NCBI RefSeq assembly: GCF_900100765.1
Contig: NZ_FNFO01000016.1
Coordinates: 1 to 64,000, forward strand
Reading direction: 5' to 3'
From: Catalinimonas alkaloidigena
GTDB taxonomy: Bacteria; Bacteroidota; Bacteroidia; Cytophagales; Flexibacteraceae
DNA: 64,000 nucleotides
The position numbers and the translations under genes are program-made. The notes beneath the pieces were generated by a model. That model was not told where the DNA came from, ran no database searches, and saw only the letters and a list, made by a program, of their open reading frames with translations. Positions 35,872-45,253 of the stretch are shown in pieces (positions within the stretch are counted from its first letter, which is position 1; the number at the start of each line of letters is the position of its first letter).

Positions 35872-36297
35872 ATGAACCCTCCCCAAGGCATTGTGTTTTT
35901 CGATGGCGTCTGCAACTTTTGCAACAGTGCGGTGCTGTTTGTCTTTGATACCAACACGGCCCGAAACCTGCGGTACGCCTCCCTGCAATCCGAGTTTGCG
36001 CAGACGTTTATCCCGCCGCACCTCTACCGGGCGGATGATTTTGATACCATGCTGTACTACGAAGGCGGGAAGTTTTACGACCGCTCCTCGGCCGTGTTGA
36101 AGATCGCGGAGCATCTCAAATTTCCCTACCGTTGGGCCGCCGTCTTCCGCGTGATTCCCAAAGCCTGGCGCGACCCGATCTACCGACTGATCGCGAAAAA
36201 CCGCCACGCGCTAACGAGGAAAAATACGTGCCGGTTGATGACGTCGGAAGAGAAGCAATACTTTCTCAAAAGTCGCCACGATGCGCTTGGTGGTTAA
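35872..36297 (+). CDS. DCC-family thiol-disulfide oxidoreductase (DUF393)
   Basis: The ATG at 35872 gives 141 residues, preferred over a TTG at 35863. The N-terminus IVFFDGVCNFCNSAV carries the DGxCxxC motif that names the DCC family (DxxCxxC), followed by FVFDTNTARNLRYASLQS, as in DUF393 members. The family is predicted to be thioredoxin-like and redox-active in the cytoplasm. The substrate is unknown. The gene converges with the large permease gene, leaving only 14 bases between stops. Confidence 0.88.
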   Translation: MNPPQGIVFFDGVCNFCNSAVLFVFDTNTARNLRYASLQSEFAQTFIPPHLYRADDFDTMLYYEGGKFYDRSSAVLKIAEHLKFPYRWAAVFRVIPKAWRDPIYRLIAKNRHALTRKNTCRLMTSEEKQYFLKSRHDALGG

Positions 36298-36311
36298 CAC
36301 CCAAAACCGAC

Positions 36312-38765
36312 TCACTCCTCCCGCAAACTTTCGGTGGGGTTGGTCGCGACGCTGCGGAGGGTTTGCAGCGTGACGGTGGCCAGCAATAGCGCTGCGATCA
36401 GCGCTAGCGTGAGGACGTAGGGAAACAGGGGCATGTCGATGCGGTAGGCGAAGTTTTCGAGCCACCGGCGCACGGCCCAGTAACTCAGGGGCACCGCCAC
36501 GATGCCGCCGACCAGCAGTACCCACAGGTACTCGCGGCTGATGAGTCGGATGAGGGCCGCCATGTCGGCACCGAGGATGCGTCGGATGGCGAGCTCTTTC
36601 GTGCGGGTGCGCAGCGAGTAGGCGATCAGGCTGAACAAACCCAGAAACGCAATGAATAGCGCCAACCCACTGAACACGTAGAGCAACTGCACCTGAATAC
36701 GTTCGCCTTTGTAGAGCGCTTCGTAGAGGTCATCCAGAAAGTGGTATTCCATCGGGTAGGTGGGAAACTGCTGATCCCATACATCCTGGAGGGCCGCCAG
36801 CGTCCGGGGGAGGTTTTGCGTTTCTACCTTGATCAGAAAGGTCCGCAGCCAGAGGGGCTCAAATACCAGCACCGTTGGATCGACTTTGTTTTTGAGCGTT
36901 TCCTGGTTGAAGTCTTTTACTACGCCGGTGATGGGACCGGGCGCCAGTTGGTAGGCACCGTTCGACCAGTAGATCTGCTGACCCAAGGCCTCGTCCGGCG
37001 TTTGCCAGCCCAGGAGCCGCATGCCCGTTTCGTTGATGAGGTACGTACGGGGACGCGTACGCAGGTACTGTTCCACCGGATTTTCTGCCGTAAAAGCGGG
37101 TACTGGCTCGAAAGGAGCCTCGTGGGTACGGTCTTCTCCCGCCAGCAACGTTACTTCCAGCACATCGGTAAAACCGGGGGCTATCACCTGAATGTCGAAC
37201 GCCGGGGCCGTGGCCGGATCGGTGCCGTGTACGACCAGCGAGCCGACATCGCGAATTTCGCGCGACGGCACTTCCATGCAGGCCGTTACGCCCAGTACGC
37301 CCGGCTGTGACGCAATCGCTTCCTTGAAAGCGGGGTAACCGCTGGTGACGTGGTCGGGCAGATTGGGCATAGCAATGATCTGTTCTTTGGTGAGGCCCAG
37401 GTTCTTTTCTTGCAAAAATTGAAACTGCCGGTACGCCACAAACGCACTGCCGATCAACAAGATGGAAGCGATAAACTGAACGGTGACCATGACGCGCTTC
37501 ACCTGAAAGGCCCCTTGCCGGCGTCCGGGGCGCACTTTTCCCAGTTTGATGATGTCCACCGACCGGAACGAGGCCAGCATCCACGCCGGGTACAAGCCTG
37601 CCAGCAGGCCGCTGCCCACCGCAATGCCGACAAGCCCACCAACCAGCAACCCGCCGTGCATGAGGAACTCAGCGCCCGTCAGGGCTTGGAAGGCCGGGAA
37701 AAGGCGCCAGGCCAGCAGGCCACCGAGTATGGCCCCCAGCAGGTTGTAGCCCATCGCTTCCGTAAGGGAGTCGAGCAGCACTTGCCGCCGCCCGGCCCCC
37801 AGCACGGTGCGGACGCCCATTTCTTTGGCCCTGCCCAGCGAAAGCGCACTGCTGAGGTTCACGAAGTTGATCAGCGCAATCAGCAGAATAAATCCGCCCA
37901 CCCACCAGAAAATCTGCACGTAAAGGGCATTGCCGTTCGGCACGATTTCGCGCGCCACGTTGGAGTGAAGGTGAATGTCGGGGAGGTGTTGAAATACGAA
38001 CGACACGTTTCCGCTCTCCTGCGCCGGGGCGTGCTGCCGGAAAAACTCCGGCAGTTGGGCATCGATGGCCCGAATGTCCGCGTCGCGGTGCAACAGCGTG
38101 TAGACATACGCCCAGCCCGCGCGCTCGGTCGAATCCTGAAACGAAATGAGCATGTCGACCGGCAGGTGCGTGTCGGAGGGCAGGTCTTCCATCACGCCTT
38201 TCACCGTGTAGGTCGTCTCTTCGGGATTCCAGGAGCCCACCATTGCCAGTTCCTGGCCCACCACGTCGGCCGTGCCGAAGTACGTGCGGGCCAGGGACGC
38301 ACTCAGCACCACCGTACGCGGTTCGACAAGGGCGGTCGCGGAATGGCCGCGAAGGAGCGGAAAATCAAAGACGTCGAATACGTTGGCATCGGTCACGTAC
38401 GCGTGCTCGGGCCGAAATTTCTGGTCGCCGATGCGCACGTATTTCTGCTCGAAGTTCTGAAAACGGACCTGCGCCTCGATGTCAGGAAAGGCATCGGGCA
38501 ACTGGTTGACGTACGGTGCGGGCACCCGGGCAAAATGGGACACAAATCCATCGTCGCCCGTGAAGCGGTACGTCACCCGGTAGATGCGGTCGCGTCGGCT
38601 GTGAAAATGCTCGAAATTCGATTCGTAGTGGAGGTAAATGCCGATCAGCGTCACCGCCGCAAACCCAATGGCGAGTCCCAGGGTGTTGAGCGTGGCATAC
38701 AGGGCGTTGCGCCGAAAATGGCGTAGGTGTACGAACAAGCTGTGGAAGAACAGAGCGCGCGACAT
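36312..38765 (-). CDS. Large ABC-type permease, MacB_PCD/FtsX family, no ATPase domain
   Basis: An 817-residue inner-membrane protein with two MacB_PCD-FtsX units, giving about eight helices in a 1-3-1-3 plan around two large periplasmic domains. Landmarks include the N-terminal FRRNALYATLNTLGLAIGFA, the FtsX motif LGRAKEMGVRTVLGAGRRQ in the middle, LRTRTKELAIRRILGADMA near 735, and the terminal TLQTLRSVATNPTESLREE. It has no nucleotide-binding domain, and no ATPase gene is adjacent. Such permeases in MacB-like systems transmit force to the periplasm rather than moving solutes through a channel. The substrate is unknown. A good promoter lies upstream. Confidence 0.9.
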   Translation of the reverse strand: MSRALFFHSLFVHLRHFRRNALYATLNTLGLAIGFAAVTLIGIYLHYESNFEHFHSRRDRIYRVTYRFTGDDGFVSHFARVPAPYVNQLPDAFPDIEAQVRFQNFEQKYVRIGDQKFRPEHAYVTDANVFDVFDFPLLRGHSATALVEPRTVVLSASLARTYFGTADVVGQELAMVGSWNPEETTYTVKGVMEDLPSDTHLPVDMLISFQDSTERAGWAYVYTLLHRDADIRAIDAQLPEFFRQHAPAQESGNVSFVFQHLPDIHLHSNVAREIVPNGNALYVQIFWWVGGFILLIALINFVNLSSALSLGRAKEMGVRTVLGAGRRQVLLDSLTEAMGYNLLGAILGGLLAWRLFPAFQALTGAEFLMHGGLLVGGLVGIAVGSGLLAGLYPAWMLASFRSVDIIKLGKVRPGRRQGAFQVKRVMVTVQFIASILLIGSAFVAYRQFQFLQEKNLGLTKEQIIAMPNLPDHVTSGYPAFKEAIASQPGVLGVTACMEVPSREIRDVGSLVVHGTDPATAPAFDIQVIAPGFTDVLEVTLLAGEDRTHEAPFEPVPAFTAENPVEQYLRTRPRTYLINETGMRLLGWQTPDEALGQQIYWSNGAYQLAPGPITGVVKDFNQETLKNKVDPTVLVFEPLWLRTFLIKVETQNLPRTLAALQDVWDQQFPTYPMEYHFLDDLYEALYKGERIQVQLLYVFSGLALFIAFLGLFSLIAYSLRTRTKELAIRRILGADMAALIRLISREYLWVLLVGGIVAVPLSYWAVRRWLENFAYRIDMPLFPYVLTLALIAALLLATVTLQTLRSVATNPTESLREE

Positions 38766-38809
38766 AGAAGCGGAGGGTAAGGTACCAGGGTGACCTGAAG
38801 CGATCGTAC

Positions 38810-38838
38810 CAAAGATAAGCGGCTAGGCCTTTCCCAAA
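38810..38838 (-). promoter_or_regulatory. Promoter of the permease at 36312-38765
   Basis: On the minus strand TTTG (38835-38838) and TATCTTTG (38810-38817) are spaced by 17 bases and both match the Bacteroidota consensus. The -7 box lies 45 bases before the ATG. This is the best-formed promoter in the window. Confidence 0.65.
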
Positions 38839-39196
38839 CGTTAACGGAACGTTAATGGCCTTTGGAGACGGTACGGCGTGCTGAACCAGCCAGGCAACAG
38901 GATAACGCGCTCAGCATATTGCCGACTAGGAATGCGATGAAGACAGATGCTACAGGTAAGCATCTACAACCTGGAAAATTCTCCGTGCGGGTAGAGCGAG
39001 GGCGTTGCGCGCATTGGGCAAGCAAACGCTGTTGTATACGTAGCCATGAACCGTCGCAGGTTTGGATACCCAGGGAATTGAGACCGCGTCGGGCGTGAAA
39101 CAAATTGCGCGGAGGGGAGTTATAGGTTGCACGTATCCGGTCATGCCCCACCCTTGAGCGACCGGCCATTTTTTAAGCTTCTAACTTTTTCAACGC
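38839..39196. other. 358-base gap before the second Gfo/Idh gene
   Basis: Open frames here are short, overlap on both strands and show no family pattern. A 6-bp stem CCGGTC/GACCGG followed by CCATTTTTT near 39138-39173 could be a weak plus-strand terminator. No tRNA was recognised. Confidence 0.5.
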
Positions 39197-40555
39197 ATGA
39201 GCACAATCGATTCGCAGGTGGAGCAATGGCTTCGCCGTTCTTTCTCCCGTAAAACCTTTATTCAGACGGCCGGTCGTGGCCTGGCTGCCGGCGCGCTGGG
39301 AAGCGTGGTCGGAGCCTGTTCGGCCGGGCAACAGGCCTTGCGGGGGGCGGGGGCGGTCCCCAATTTGCCCCCTGAGTCGCCTCCGGCGCAGATTCCCCCG
39401 CAGGTAGACGAACCCATCCGACTGGAAACGTGGAAGTCGGACGCAGATCGGCAGTCGCCCCCGACGCCCTCGCCGTTGCCGCCCGATCAGCGGGTAGGGT
39501 ATGCGTTGGTCGGGTTGGGTCACCTGACGCTGGAAGAGCTGCTGCCGGCCTTTGGCGAATGTGCCAGGTCGAAACCGGTGGCGCTGGTGAGTGGCAGCCC
39601 CGAAAAGATGCAGCGTGTCGCGCAGCAGTACGGCATCAAGCCCGAAAACTGCTACAATTACGAAACGTACGACCAACTGAAGGACAATCCCGAGGTGCAG
39701 GCAATCTACATCGTGCTGCCCAACGGCATGCACGCCGAGTACACCATCCGGGGCGCGGAGGCGGGTAAGCACATCTTGTGTGAGAAGCCGATGGCCAACA
39801 CGCCGGAAGAGTGCGAGGCGATGATCGCGGCCTGCCAGCGGGCGCAGCGCCTGTTGATGGTGGCTTACCGGATTCAGTACGAAGCCACCAACCGGCTGGT
39901 ACGCGACCTGGTGCGGAATCAACACTACGGCAAGGTGAAGTACATCGAGGCGTTCAACGGACAAAGCTCGGCCAATCCCGACCACTGGCGGCACAAAATC
40001 GCGCTGGCGGGGGGTGGCGCCCTGCCCGACATCGGGCTGTACTGCCTTAACACAATACGCTTTCTGCTGGGCGAAGAACCTACCGAAGTGTTCGCCTACC
40101 AGTACAGCACGCCGGGCGATCCGCTGTTCCGCGAGGTGGAAGAGATGGTGTCGTGGCAGATGCGCTTTCCGAGCGGACTCGTGACCAACTCGGCCACGCA
40201 TTACCAGGCGCACGAATCGCGTCGCTACCGCGTGATGGCCGAACGGGGTTGGATGAACATGGACGCGGCGTTTGCCTACCAGGGGCAGCAGTTGGCGATC
40301 TCCTACGCAGAGGGCCAGCAGGAGCGTACCGAGGAGGTGCAGTTGCCCGTCAAAAACCAGTTTGCCGCCGAAATCGACCATTTCTCGACCTGCATTCTGG
40401 AAGGAAAGCGCCCTTACACACCGGGCGAAGAGGGCCTGCAGGACCACCGCATCATGGCCGCGATCTACCAGTCGGCGCGCGAAGGACGGCCCGTCGCGCT
40501 ACCCCACATCGAAGGCAAAGACCGATTCCGTGGCGAAGATCCGAAGGCATTGTAA
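39197..40555 (+). CDS. Exported Gfo/Idh/MocA oxidoreductase, glucose-fructose oxidoreductase-like
   Basis: A 452-residue protein. The N-terminus has a Tat-like signal with an Arg-Lys pair (FSRKTFIQTAGRGLAAGALG) and a possible lipobox ending VGAC at about Cys38. A Pro-rich linker follows (about 52-95). The Rossmann part is YALVGLGHLT, the family motif is CEKPMANT, and the C-terminal part includes GGGALPDIGLYCLN and VSWQMRFPSG. This resembles periplasmic glucose-fructose oxidoreductase and its relatives, which keep NADP bound and interconvert sugars and lactones. It is a single-gene unit; the substrate is inferred only at the level of sugars. Confidence 0.88.
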   Translation: MSTIDSQVEQWLRRSFSRKTFIQTAGRGLAAGALGSVVGACSAGQQALRGAGAVPNLPPESPPAQIPPQVDEPIRLETWKSDADRQSPPTPSPLPPDQRVGYALVGLGHLTLEELLPAFGECARSKPVALVSGSPEKMQRVAQQYGIKPENCYNYETYDQLKDNPEVQAIYIVLPNGMHAEYTIRGAEAGKHILCEKPMANTPEECEAMIAACQRAQRLLMVAYRIQYEATNRLVRDLVRNQHYGKVKYIEAFNGQSSANPDHWRHKIALAGGGALPDIGLYCLNTIRFLLGEEPTEVFAYQYSTPGDPLFREVEEMVSWQMRFPSGLVTNSATHYQAHESRRYRVMAERGWMNMDAAFAYQGQQLAISYAEGQQERTEEVQLPVKNQFAAEIDHFSTCILEGKRPYTPGEEGLQDHRIMAAIYQSAREGRPVALPHIEGKDRFRGEDPKAL

Positions 40556-40576
40556 TGGAGGAAAGTAAGGCAGGCG

Positions 40577-41350
40577 TTAGTTCAAGCTGGTAACCGTTAG
40601 GTAGCCGATGCTGATGTAGAAGATGCTCATGAGGACCAGAAAGGCAAGCATAAACACGAGTGGCTTGGCGAAACGCCAGAGCGAGGTACTTTGAAAAACA
40701 GGTATGTGCAAGCGATACGTGAACCACGTCAGAAGGGGGAGGAGCAGCAGGTTGAAAAGCTGGTCGGGCAGCGGCAGGCTGGACAGGGCCCTGTCAAGCA
40801 CCTGAAATACAACATCGGCCAGGATGAATTGCGCCAGCCAGTAGGTGTTGAGCACCAGATGTTCGGCGTAGTTGTAGTCGGTCTTGCGGTAGAGAAACCA
40901 CGTGGCCAAGGCGCACAGCGGGATGGTGGCCAGCATGATGGGCAGGCTGAAGACGCGCAGGCGTGCGGCGACCTGGGGCCAGGCAACTGATTTTTCGGCA
41001 CCTTCGAAAAAGCCGCGGATGAACTGTTCGTGGAAATAGCCGCTTTTGTCGCTGTCGGCAACCAGAAAGAACAGACCGTACAGGGCGGTGATGAACACAA
41101 AGTAGGGCAGGGGAGCCAGGTAGCGTTTCCGCACGCCCGCGATGTAGCTCAGCGCCACACGGCTGGGCGTATGGAGTAGCGTCAGGAACGTCTGCCAGAA
41201 ACGGTTGTCGACGTTGAAGACCGACGCCAGGCCTTGTTCCAGTAGGTGCCCGACGCGCAGGCGTTCGTGAATAACCTTCGCTCCGCAGGCGGGGCAATAG
41301 TGCGGGGGCGCGGCAAGCGGGTGTTGGCAATTGCGGCAACGTGGGTCCAT
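40577..41350 (-). CDS. DUF3667 zinc-ribbon membrane protein
   Basis: A 257-residue protein with an N-terminal zinc ribbon (Cys5, Cys8, Cys19, Cys22 in CRNC and CPAC) and about five membrane helices. The junction RFWQTFLTLLHTPSRVALSYIAGVRKRYLAPLPYFVFITALYGL is the hallmark of DUF3667, a family I know mainly from Bacteroidota. Function is unknown. The zinc ribbon would lie in the cytoplasm at the membrane. It follows the four-helix protein gene on the same strand with a 51-base gap. Confidence 0.85.
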   Translation of the reverse strand: MDPRCRNCQHPLAAPPHYCPACGAKVIHERLRVGHLLEQGLASVFNVDNRFWQTFLTLLHTPSRVALSYIAGVRKRYLAPLPYFVFITALYGLFFLVADSDKSGYFHEQFIRGFFEGAEKSVAWPQVAARLRVFSLPIMLATIPLCALATWFLYRKTDYNYAEHLVLNTYWLAQFILADVVFQVLDRALSSLPLPDQLFNLLLLPLLTWFTYRLHIPVFQSTSLWRFAKPLVFMLAFLVLMSIFYISIGYLTVTSLN

Positions 41351-41401
41351 CAGGGCAAGGAAATCGGCATCAGAAATAAGCAGAGAGACTTTGGGCGGGC
41401 G

Positions 41402-41839
41402 TCACCGTTTCGGTTGCAAGGTGCCTTTTTGTTTCAGGTAGTCGGCCTGATCGATGAGCGATTTGATCAGCCCCAGCATGCCCAGCGCAATCGACAGCAG
41501 GCCCACGCCCAGCAGACGCCCGTCGGCCGTAGAGGCCTTCACCAGGGCGTAACTTCCCATCACCAGCCCGAAGCAGCAGACGGCCAGCAGCGTGTAGATG
41601 TAGACCTGAAAGACGCGTTCGCGTTCCATGACCCAACGGCTGATTTTGTCGACGCGGTCCAGGTCGCGTAACGACACCAGCGACAGCCCAAAGCCCATCA
41701 GAATGAAGGCGAACGAGATGTCTTCCAGCAGGTTGTACCCCTCGAAGAGCAGAGGCCGGTAGACGTAGAAAAGGCCGCCGAGCATAAACGGCAGGTTCGC
41801 GTAGCTGATGTACCGGAAGAAAAGGTAGAGGTAGTGCAT
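41402..41839 (-). CDS. Hypothetical four-helix membrane protein, 145 residues
   Basis: I do not recognise the family. The protein has four hydrophobic helices (about 12-30, 34-54, 73-93 and 105-128) with a charged loop containing LRDLDRVDKISRWVMERER between helices 2 and 3, and ends in a basic tail. It lies 51 bases upstream of the DUF3667 gene on the same strand, so the two may be co-transcribed. No catalytic motif was seen. Confidence 0.7.
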   Translation of the reverse strand: MHYLYLFFRYISYANLPFMLGGLFYVYRPLLFEGYNLLEDISFAFILMGFGLSLVSLRDLDRVDKISRWVMERERVFQVYIYTLLAVCCFGLVMGSYALVKASTADGRLLGVGLLSIALGMLGLIKSLIDQADYLKQKGTLQPKR

Positions 41840-41975
41840 AAGCAGAAAACGGGCGCGTGGGCAGAAAAGGCTTCGTTAAAACTACACGACTTCGTGCGAA
41901 TGTTCAACTTCCTGGTGTGACCCGTGGTAGAAACAAGGCCGTTGCGCAGCAAGAAAAGTTGGCCGGAGGGGTAAT

Positions 41976-42004
41976 TTTGCAATCGGTTGAAATGAGTATC
42001 TTAG
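41976..42004 (+). promoter_or_regulatory. Candidate promoter for the GH43 gene
   Basis: TTTG at 41976-41979 and TATCTTAG at 41997-42004 are spaced by 17 bases, with one mismatch in the -7 box. The ATG is 55 bases downstream. Confidence 0.5.
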
Positions 42005-42058
42005 CGCCGTTCCCGTGCGGCTTCGGCTGCCTGCAAAACCTACAAACCTAACTCGAAC

Positions 42059-43180
42059 ATGCTGAAAGCGTTTTCTCCGAAATTACCTGGCCTCACCCTG
42101 TTGTGCGCTTCGGCGCTGACGGTGGCGTGCCAGCAGTCCACTCCTTCGCAAACGGAAACCACCGACGTAGTCGACTCGACCGAGCAAGAGGCCATGGCCG
42201 ATGAGCAGCGGTTTTTGTCCGATCCGCTCGTTACCGACATTTATACGGCCGATCCGTCGGCGCACGTTTTCAACGGCAAACTGTACATCTACCCGTCGCA
42301 CGACATTGAGGCGGGGGTGCCGGAAGATGATCTCGGCAGTCATTTCGACATGCGCGACTACCACGTGCTGTCGATGGACAGCGTCGGCGGTCAGGTGACA
42401 GATCACGGCGTGGCGCTCGACATCAAGGATGTTCCCTGGGCCGGGCGACAACTGTGGGCCCCCGACGCGGCGTTTAAAAACGGAACGTACTACCTCTATT
42501 TCCCGGCCAAGGACAAAGACGATATTTTCCACATCGGTGTGGCGACCAGCGCGTCGCCAACCGGGCCGTTCAAAGCCCAGCCGCAGCCCATCAAAGGCAG
42601 CTACAGCATCGATCCGGCCGTGTTTCAGGACAAAGACGGTCAATTTTACATGTACGTCGGCGGCATCTGGGGCGGACAGCTTCAGCGCTGGCAGACCGGT
42701 TCGTACCAGCCGGAAGATACCTATCCGGCCGACGATCAGCCGGCGCTGATGCCCAAGGTAGCGAAGCTCAGCAACGACATGTTGAGTTTTGCGGAAACGC
42801 CGCGCGATCTGCAGATCCTGGACGAAAACGGGAAGCCGCTGTTGACCGGCGACAACGACCGCCGCTTTTTTGAAGCGTCTTGGGTGCACATGTACAACGG
42901 CAAGTACTACTTTTCGTATTCGACCGGCGATACGCACTACATCGCCTACGCCATCGGCGACAGCCCCTACGGACCTTTTACCTACAAAGGCGTGATTCTC
43001 AATCCGGTACTGGGCTGGACCAACCACCACTCCATCGTAGAATTCAACGGCAAGTGGTACCTCTTCTACCACGACAGTTCCCTGTCGGGAGGCAAGACGC
43101 ACCTGCGTAGCGTGAAAGTGACGGAACTGCACTACAACCCGGACGGCACCATCCAGACGGTCGACGCCTACGTCGAATAA
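42059..43180 (+). CDS. GH43-family glycoside hydrolase, lipoprotein
   Basis: A 373-residue protein with a lipoprotein-like signal (ASALTVAC, Cys24) and a five-bladed propeller typical of GH43 arabinofuranosidases and xylosidases. The three catalytic acids are visible: base Asp65 in TADPSAHV, pKa-tuning Asp185 in SIDPAVF, and acid Glu272 in FEASWVHMYNGKYYFSYS. The loop WAGRQLWAPDAAFKNGTYYLYFPA is also typical. It should act on arabinoxylan or arabinan oligosaccharides at the cell envelope. It is a single-gene unit with a candidate promoter. The subfamily cannot be set by eye. Confidence 0.92.
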   Translation: MLKAFSPKLPGLTLLCASALTVACQQSTPSQTETTDVVDSTEQEAMADEQRFLSDPLVTDIYTADPSAHVFNGKLYIYPSHDIEAGVPEDDLGSHFDMRDYHVLSMDSVGGQVTDHGVALDIKDVPWAGRQLWAPDAAFKNGTYYLYFPAKDKDDIFHIGVATSASPTGPFKAQPQPIKGSYSIDPAVFQDKDGQFYMYVGGIWGGQLQRWQTGSYQPEDTYPADDQPALMPKVAKLSNDMLSFAETPRDLQILDENGKPLLTGDNDRRFFEASWVHMYNGKYYFSYSTGDTHYIAYAIGDSPYGPFTYKGVILNPVLGWTNHHSIVEFNGKWYLFYHDSSLSGGKTHLRSVKVTELHYNPDGTIQTVDAYVE

Positions 43181-43222
43181 TTTGCCCGGTTACGAAGCAC
43201 TAATTGCGATTGGCAAGGGAGG

Positions 43223-44992
43223 TTAATTTCCCTGCCGGATAAACGGCTGGTGGTAGCGTCGCCCGTCGGTGCGCGTCACCACCAGCCGGTACAGTCCCGC
43301 CGGCAGGTGGGACACGTCGAGCGACGTCGTGTACGGGGCGCTTAGGAGCAGTTGCCCCGTGGTGCCATAGACTTCTACCGACCGGACCGAAGCGGGTGCG
43401 GACGAAGGCCAACGCCATTGCAGCCGGTCGCGAACCGGATTCGGGTACAATACCAGACGAGGCGCCGGAAGCGTTTCCCGGTGGGTGACGGGCGTCTCGA
43501 CGTCGCAGGCCGTATGGCCTCCCTCGGCCCAGCGCACCGCCGCCAGAAGGGGGTGTGCGTTCAACGCATGCGGTGGGCCCATGGACGGCCACGCCTCCTG
43601 CACTCCGTAGTAGGGAGGGGGCGTTTTCCGGTACAGCGAAGCTTCGGGGAGGTCGCCGGTCTGGGCGGGTACCCGCTTGCCCTTCTGGTTGTTGCTGTAC
43701 TCAAAGTGACCTGATCCCGCCAGCAGATAATTGCCCATGAATGCTCCGGAGTTGGTGATTTCGTTGCCGACAAAATTCTGCCGGTCGCTGGCCGGATTCG
43801 AATTCATAACGATCCCGTACAACTCGATCCGATTCCTGAAAAACGTGTTGTACGGTCCGTTGATGCCGTGCGAGTTGTCGATCACCAGGTTCTGCACCTG
43901 ATTGCCTTCGCACAGGTTGGCGTACGGATAGTTGCCGTGCAGTACCAGATCGCCCGCCGCGTTGGTCGGCAGAAACGGATCGTCCCAGTAGGGTTCCCGC
44001 GAATAGTTGTAGGCGAGAACATTCCCGTTGGCGCCGGCCTGGAGAATCATCGCGTGGCGCAGGTGCCGGAACACGTTGTTGTGGACGAGGCACTCACCCG
44101 TGGCAAACTGGAGCATCACGCCATAGCCCTGGCCGCCTCCGCCGTACGCAAACGCGTTGTGCAGGTAGCTTCCCGAAATTTCCAGCTGCGTGCTGTGGCT
44201 GGCCGTGATGTGGGCGAAATTGCCGTTTATGCTTTCCACACACGTCACCCAACAGTGAGCCGCGTACTGAAAGTGGAGGTTGCTCGTCTGTGCCTTGGTT
44301 GCGTCCAGGCGTTCGAGGGCCAGTTGCTCGATGCCCACGTACTGCACCGGCTCCCACCGCTGGAGTTGGGCCTGATACGCCTGGGCAAACGGCCGCCGCA
44401 GCGGGCTCGCCAGCACAAGTACATTTCCCTGAATCGCGCTGATTTGTACTACCTGCCCGGTTTCGCCCCGCGCCCACTCGGAAGTGACCAGCCGGGCATC
44501 GTCTTCCGACAGATAGACGTAGTCGCCGGGCTGGAACCGGGCCGAGGCCGTGACGTGCACGCGCCGATCCCCCTGAGCGGCGTCGGCCGTCAGCGCGGCC
44601 GTATCGGCAGTAACCTTGCCCGTTACAGAAATCAGGTCTTTTTCTTCCTGCAATGCAAACCGGAGTCGGGTTTCAGCGGCCGAAGCACCGCGTAGAATCA
44701 GGTGATCGCGCAACACCAGCGGCCGCTCGAACCGGTACGTTCCTGGCGGAAAATACAGCACCGCCGGTACGCCTCGCAAGGAATCGAGGAGGCGGCTTAT
44801 GACCGCATCGTTCGGCGTGACGCCGTCAGCAAAGCCGCCAGCATGCTGAAAATCGACCCAGGCACCGTCGGGAAACTCCGTGGGAACCGTCCCGGCGCGG
44901 CTCCAGTCGGTCGTACGTTCGGCGGGCAGGGTCTGTGTGCTACCACTCAGGCAGCATCCCCACCACAACATCCATAAAAGCTTGAATCTCAC
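43223..44992 (-). CDS. T9SS-secreted right-handed beta-helix protein (pectate-lyase-like)
   Basis: A 589-residue exported protein. After a signal peptide comes VDFQHAGGFADGVTPNDAVISRLLDSLRG with YFPPGTYRFERPL, the entry of a Pectate_lyase_3-type beta-helix. Runs of short Asn/Ser/Gly-rich turns follow (about 200-450), including NYPYANLCEGNQVQNLVIDNSHG. The last 75 residues form a type A T9SS sorting domain, with LYPNPVRDRL at its start and LPAGLYRLVV near the end, so it is secreted or attached at the cell surface. It probably binds or cleaves a polysaccharide; no catalytic residue is certain. Confidence 0.85.
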   Translation of the reverse strand: MRFKLLWMLWWGCCLSGSTQTLPAERTTDWSRAGTVPTEFPDGAWVDFQHAGGFADGVTPNDAVISRLLDSLRGVPAVLYFPPGTYRFERPLVLRDHLILRGASAAETRLRFALQEEKDLISVTGKVTADTAALTADAAQGDRRVHVTASARFQPGDYVYLSEDDARLVTSEWARGETGQVVQISAIQGNVLVLASPLRRPFAQAYQAQLQRWEPVQYVGIEQLALERLDATKAQTSNLHFQYAAHCWVTCVESINGNFAHITASHSTQLEISGSYLHNAFAYGGGGQGYGVMLQFATGECLVHNNVFRHLRHAMILQAGANGNVLAYNYSREPYWDDPFLPTNAAGDLVLHGNYPYANLCEGNQVQNLVIDNSHGINGPYNTFFRNRIELYGIVMNSNPASDRQNFVGNEITNSGAFMGNYLLAGSGHFEYSNNQKGKRVPAQTGDLPEASLYRKTPPPYYGVQEAWPSMGPPHALNAHPLLAAVRWAEGGHTACDVETPVTHRETLPAPRLVLYPNPVRDRLQWRWPSSAPASVRSVEVYGTTGQLLLSAPYTTSLDVSHLPAGLYRLVVTRTDGRRYHQPFIRQGN

Positions 44993-45253
44993 GCGTTTGT
45001 GTTCAATGAAAAAATGCGCTCAAAGATGGGAAACCCTGCGCAAACCGGCCGGGTGGGGCCGCCGGAAGCATGTAAGGTACGCAGCAAAAGCGGAAGAAGG
45101 GAAGCGCGGTTGTGGTGCCGCTCTGTTTAGTGCGTTGATTTGCCGACGGGGATAGCGTTTGGAGGAATCTTTCGGCCAGGATCATGGTCCAATTGCCACA
45201 CCCGGGAATTAGCCAGTACGAAAACACTATCCGCCTGCACCGTTGTTGCCAAA

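Noticed and set aside
38852-39169. 105-codon minus-strand and 78-codon plus-strand open frames in the gap before the Gfo/Idh gene
   Set aside because: They overlap each other, lack family patterns and look like chance frames.
39173-40447. 424-codon minus-strand open frame opposite the Gfo/Idh gene
   Set aside because: The plus-strand frame has clear Rossmann and EKP motifs; the minus-strand one has none.
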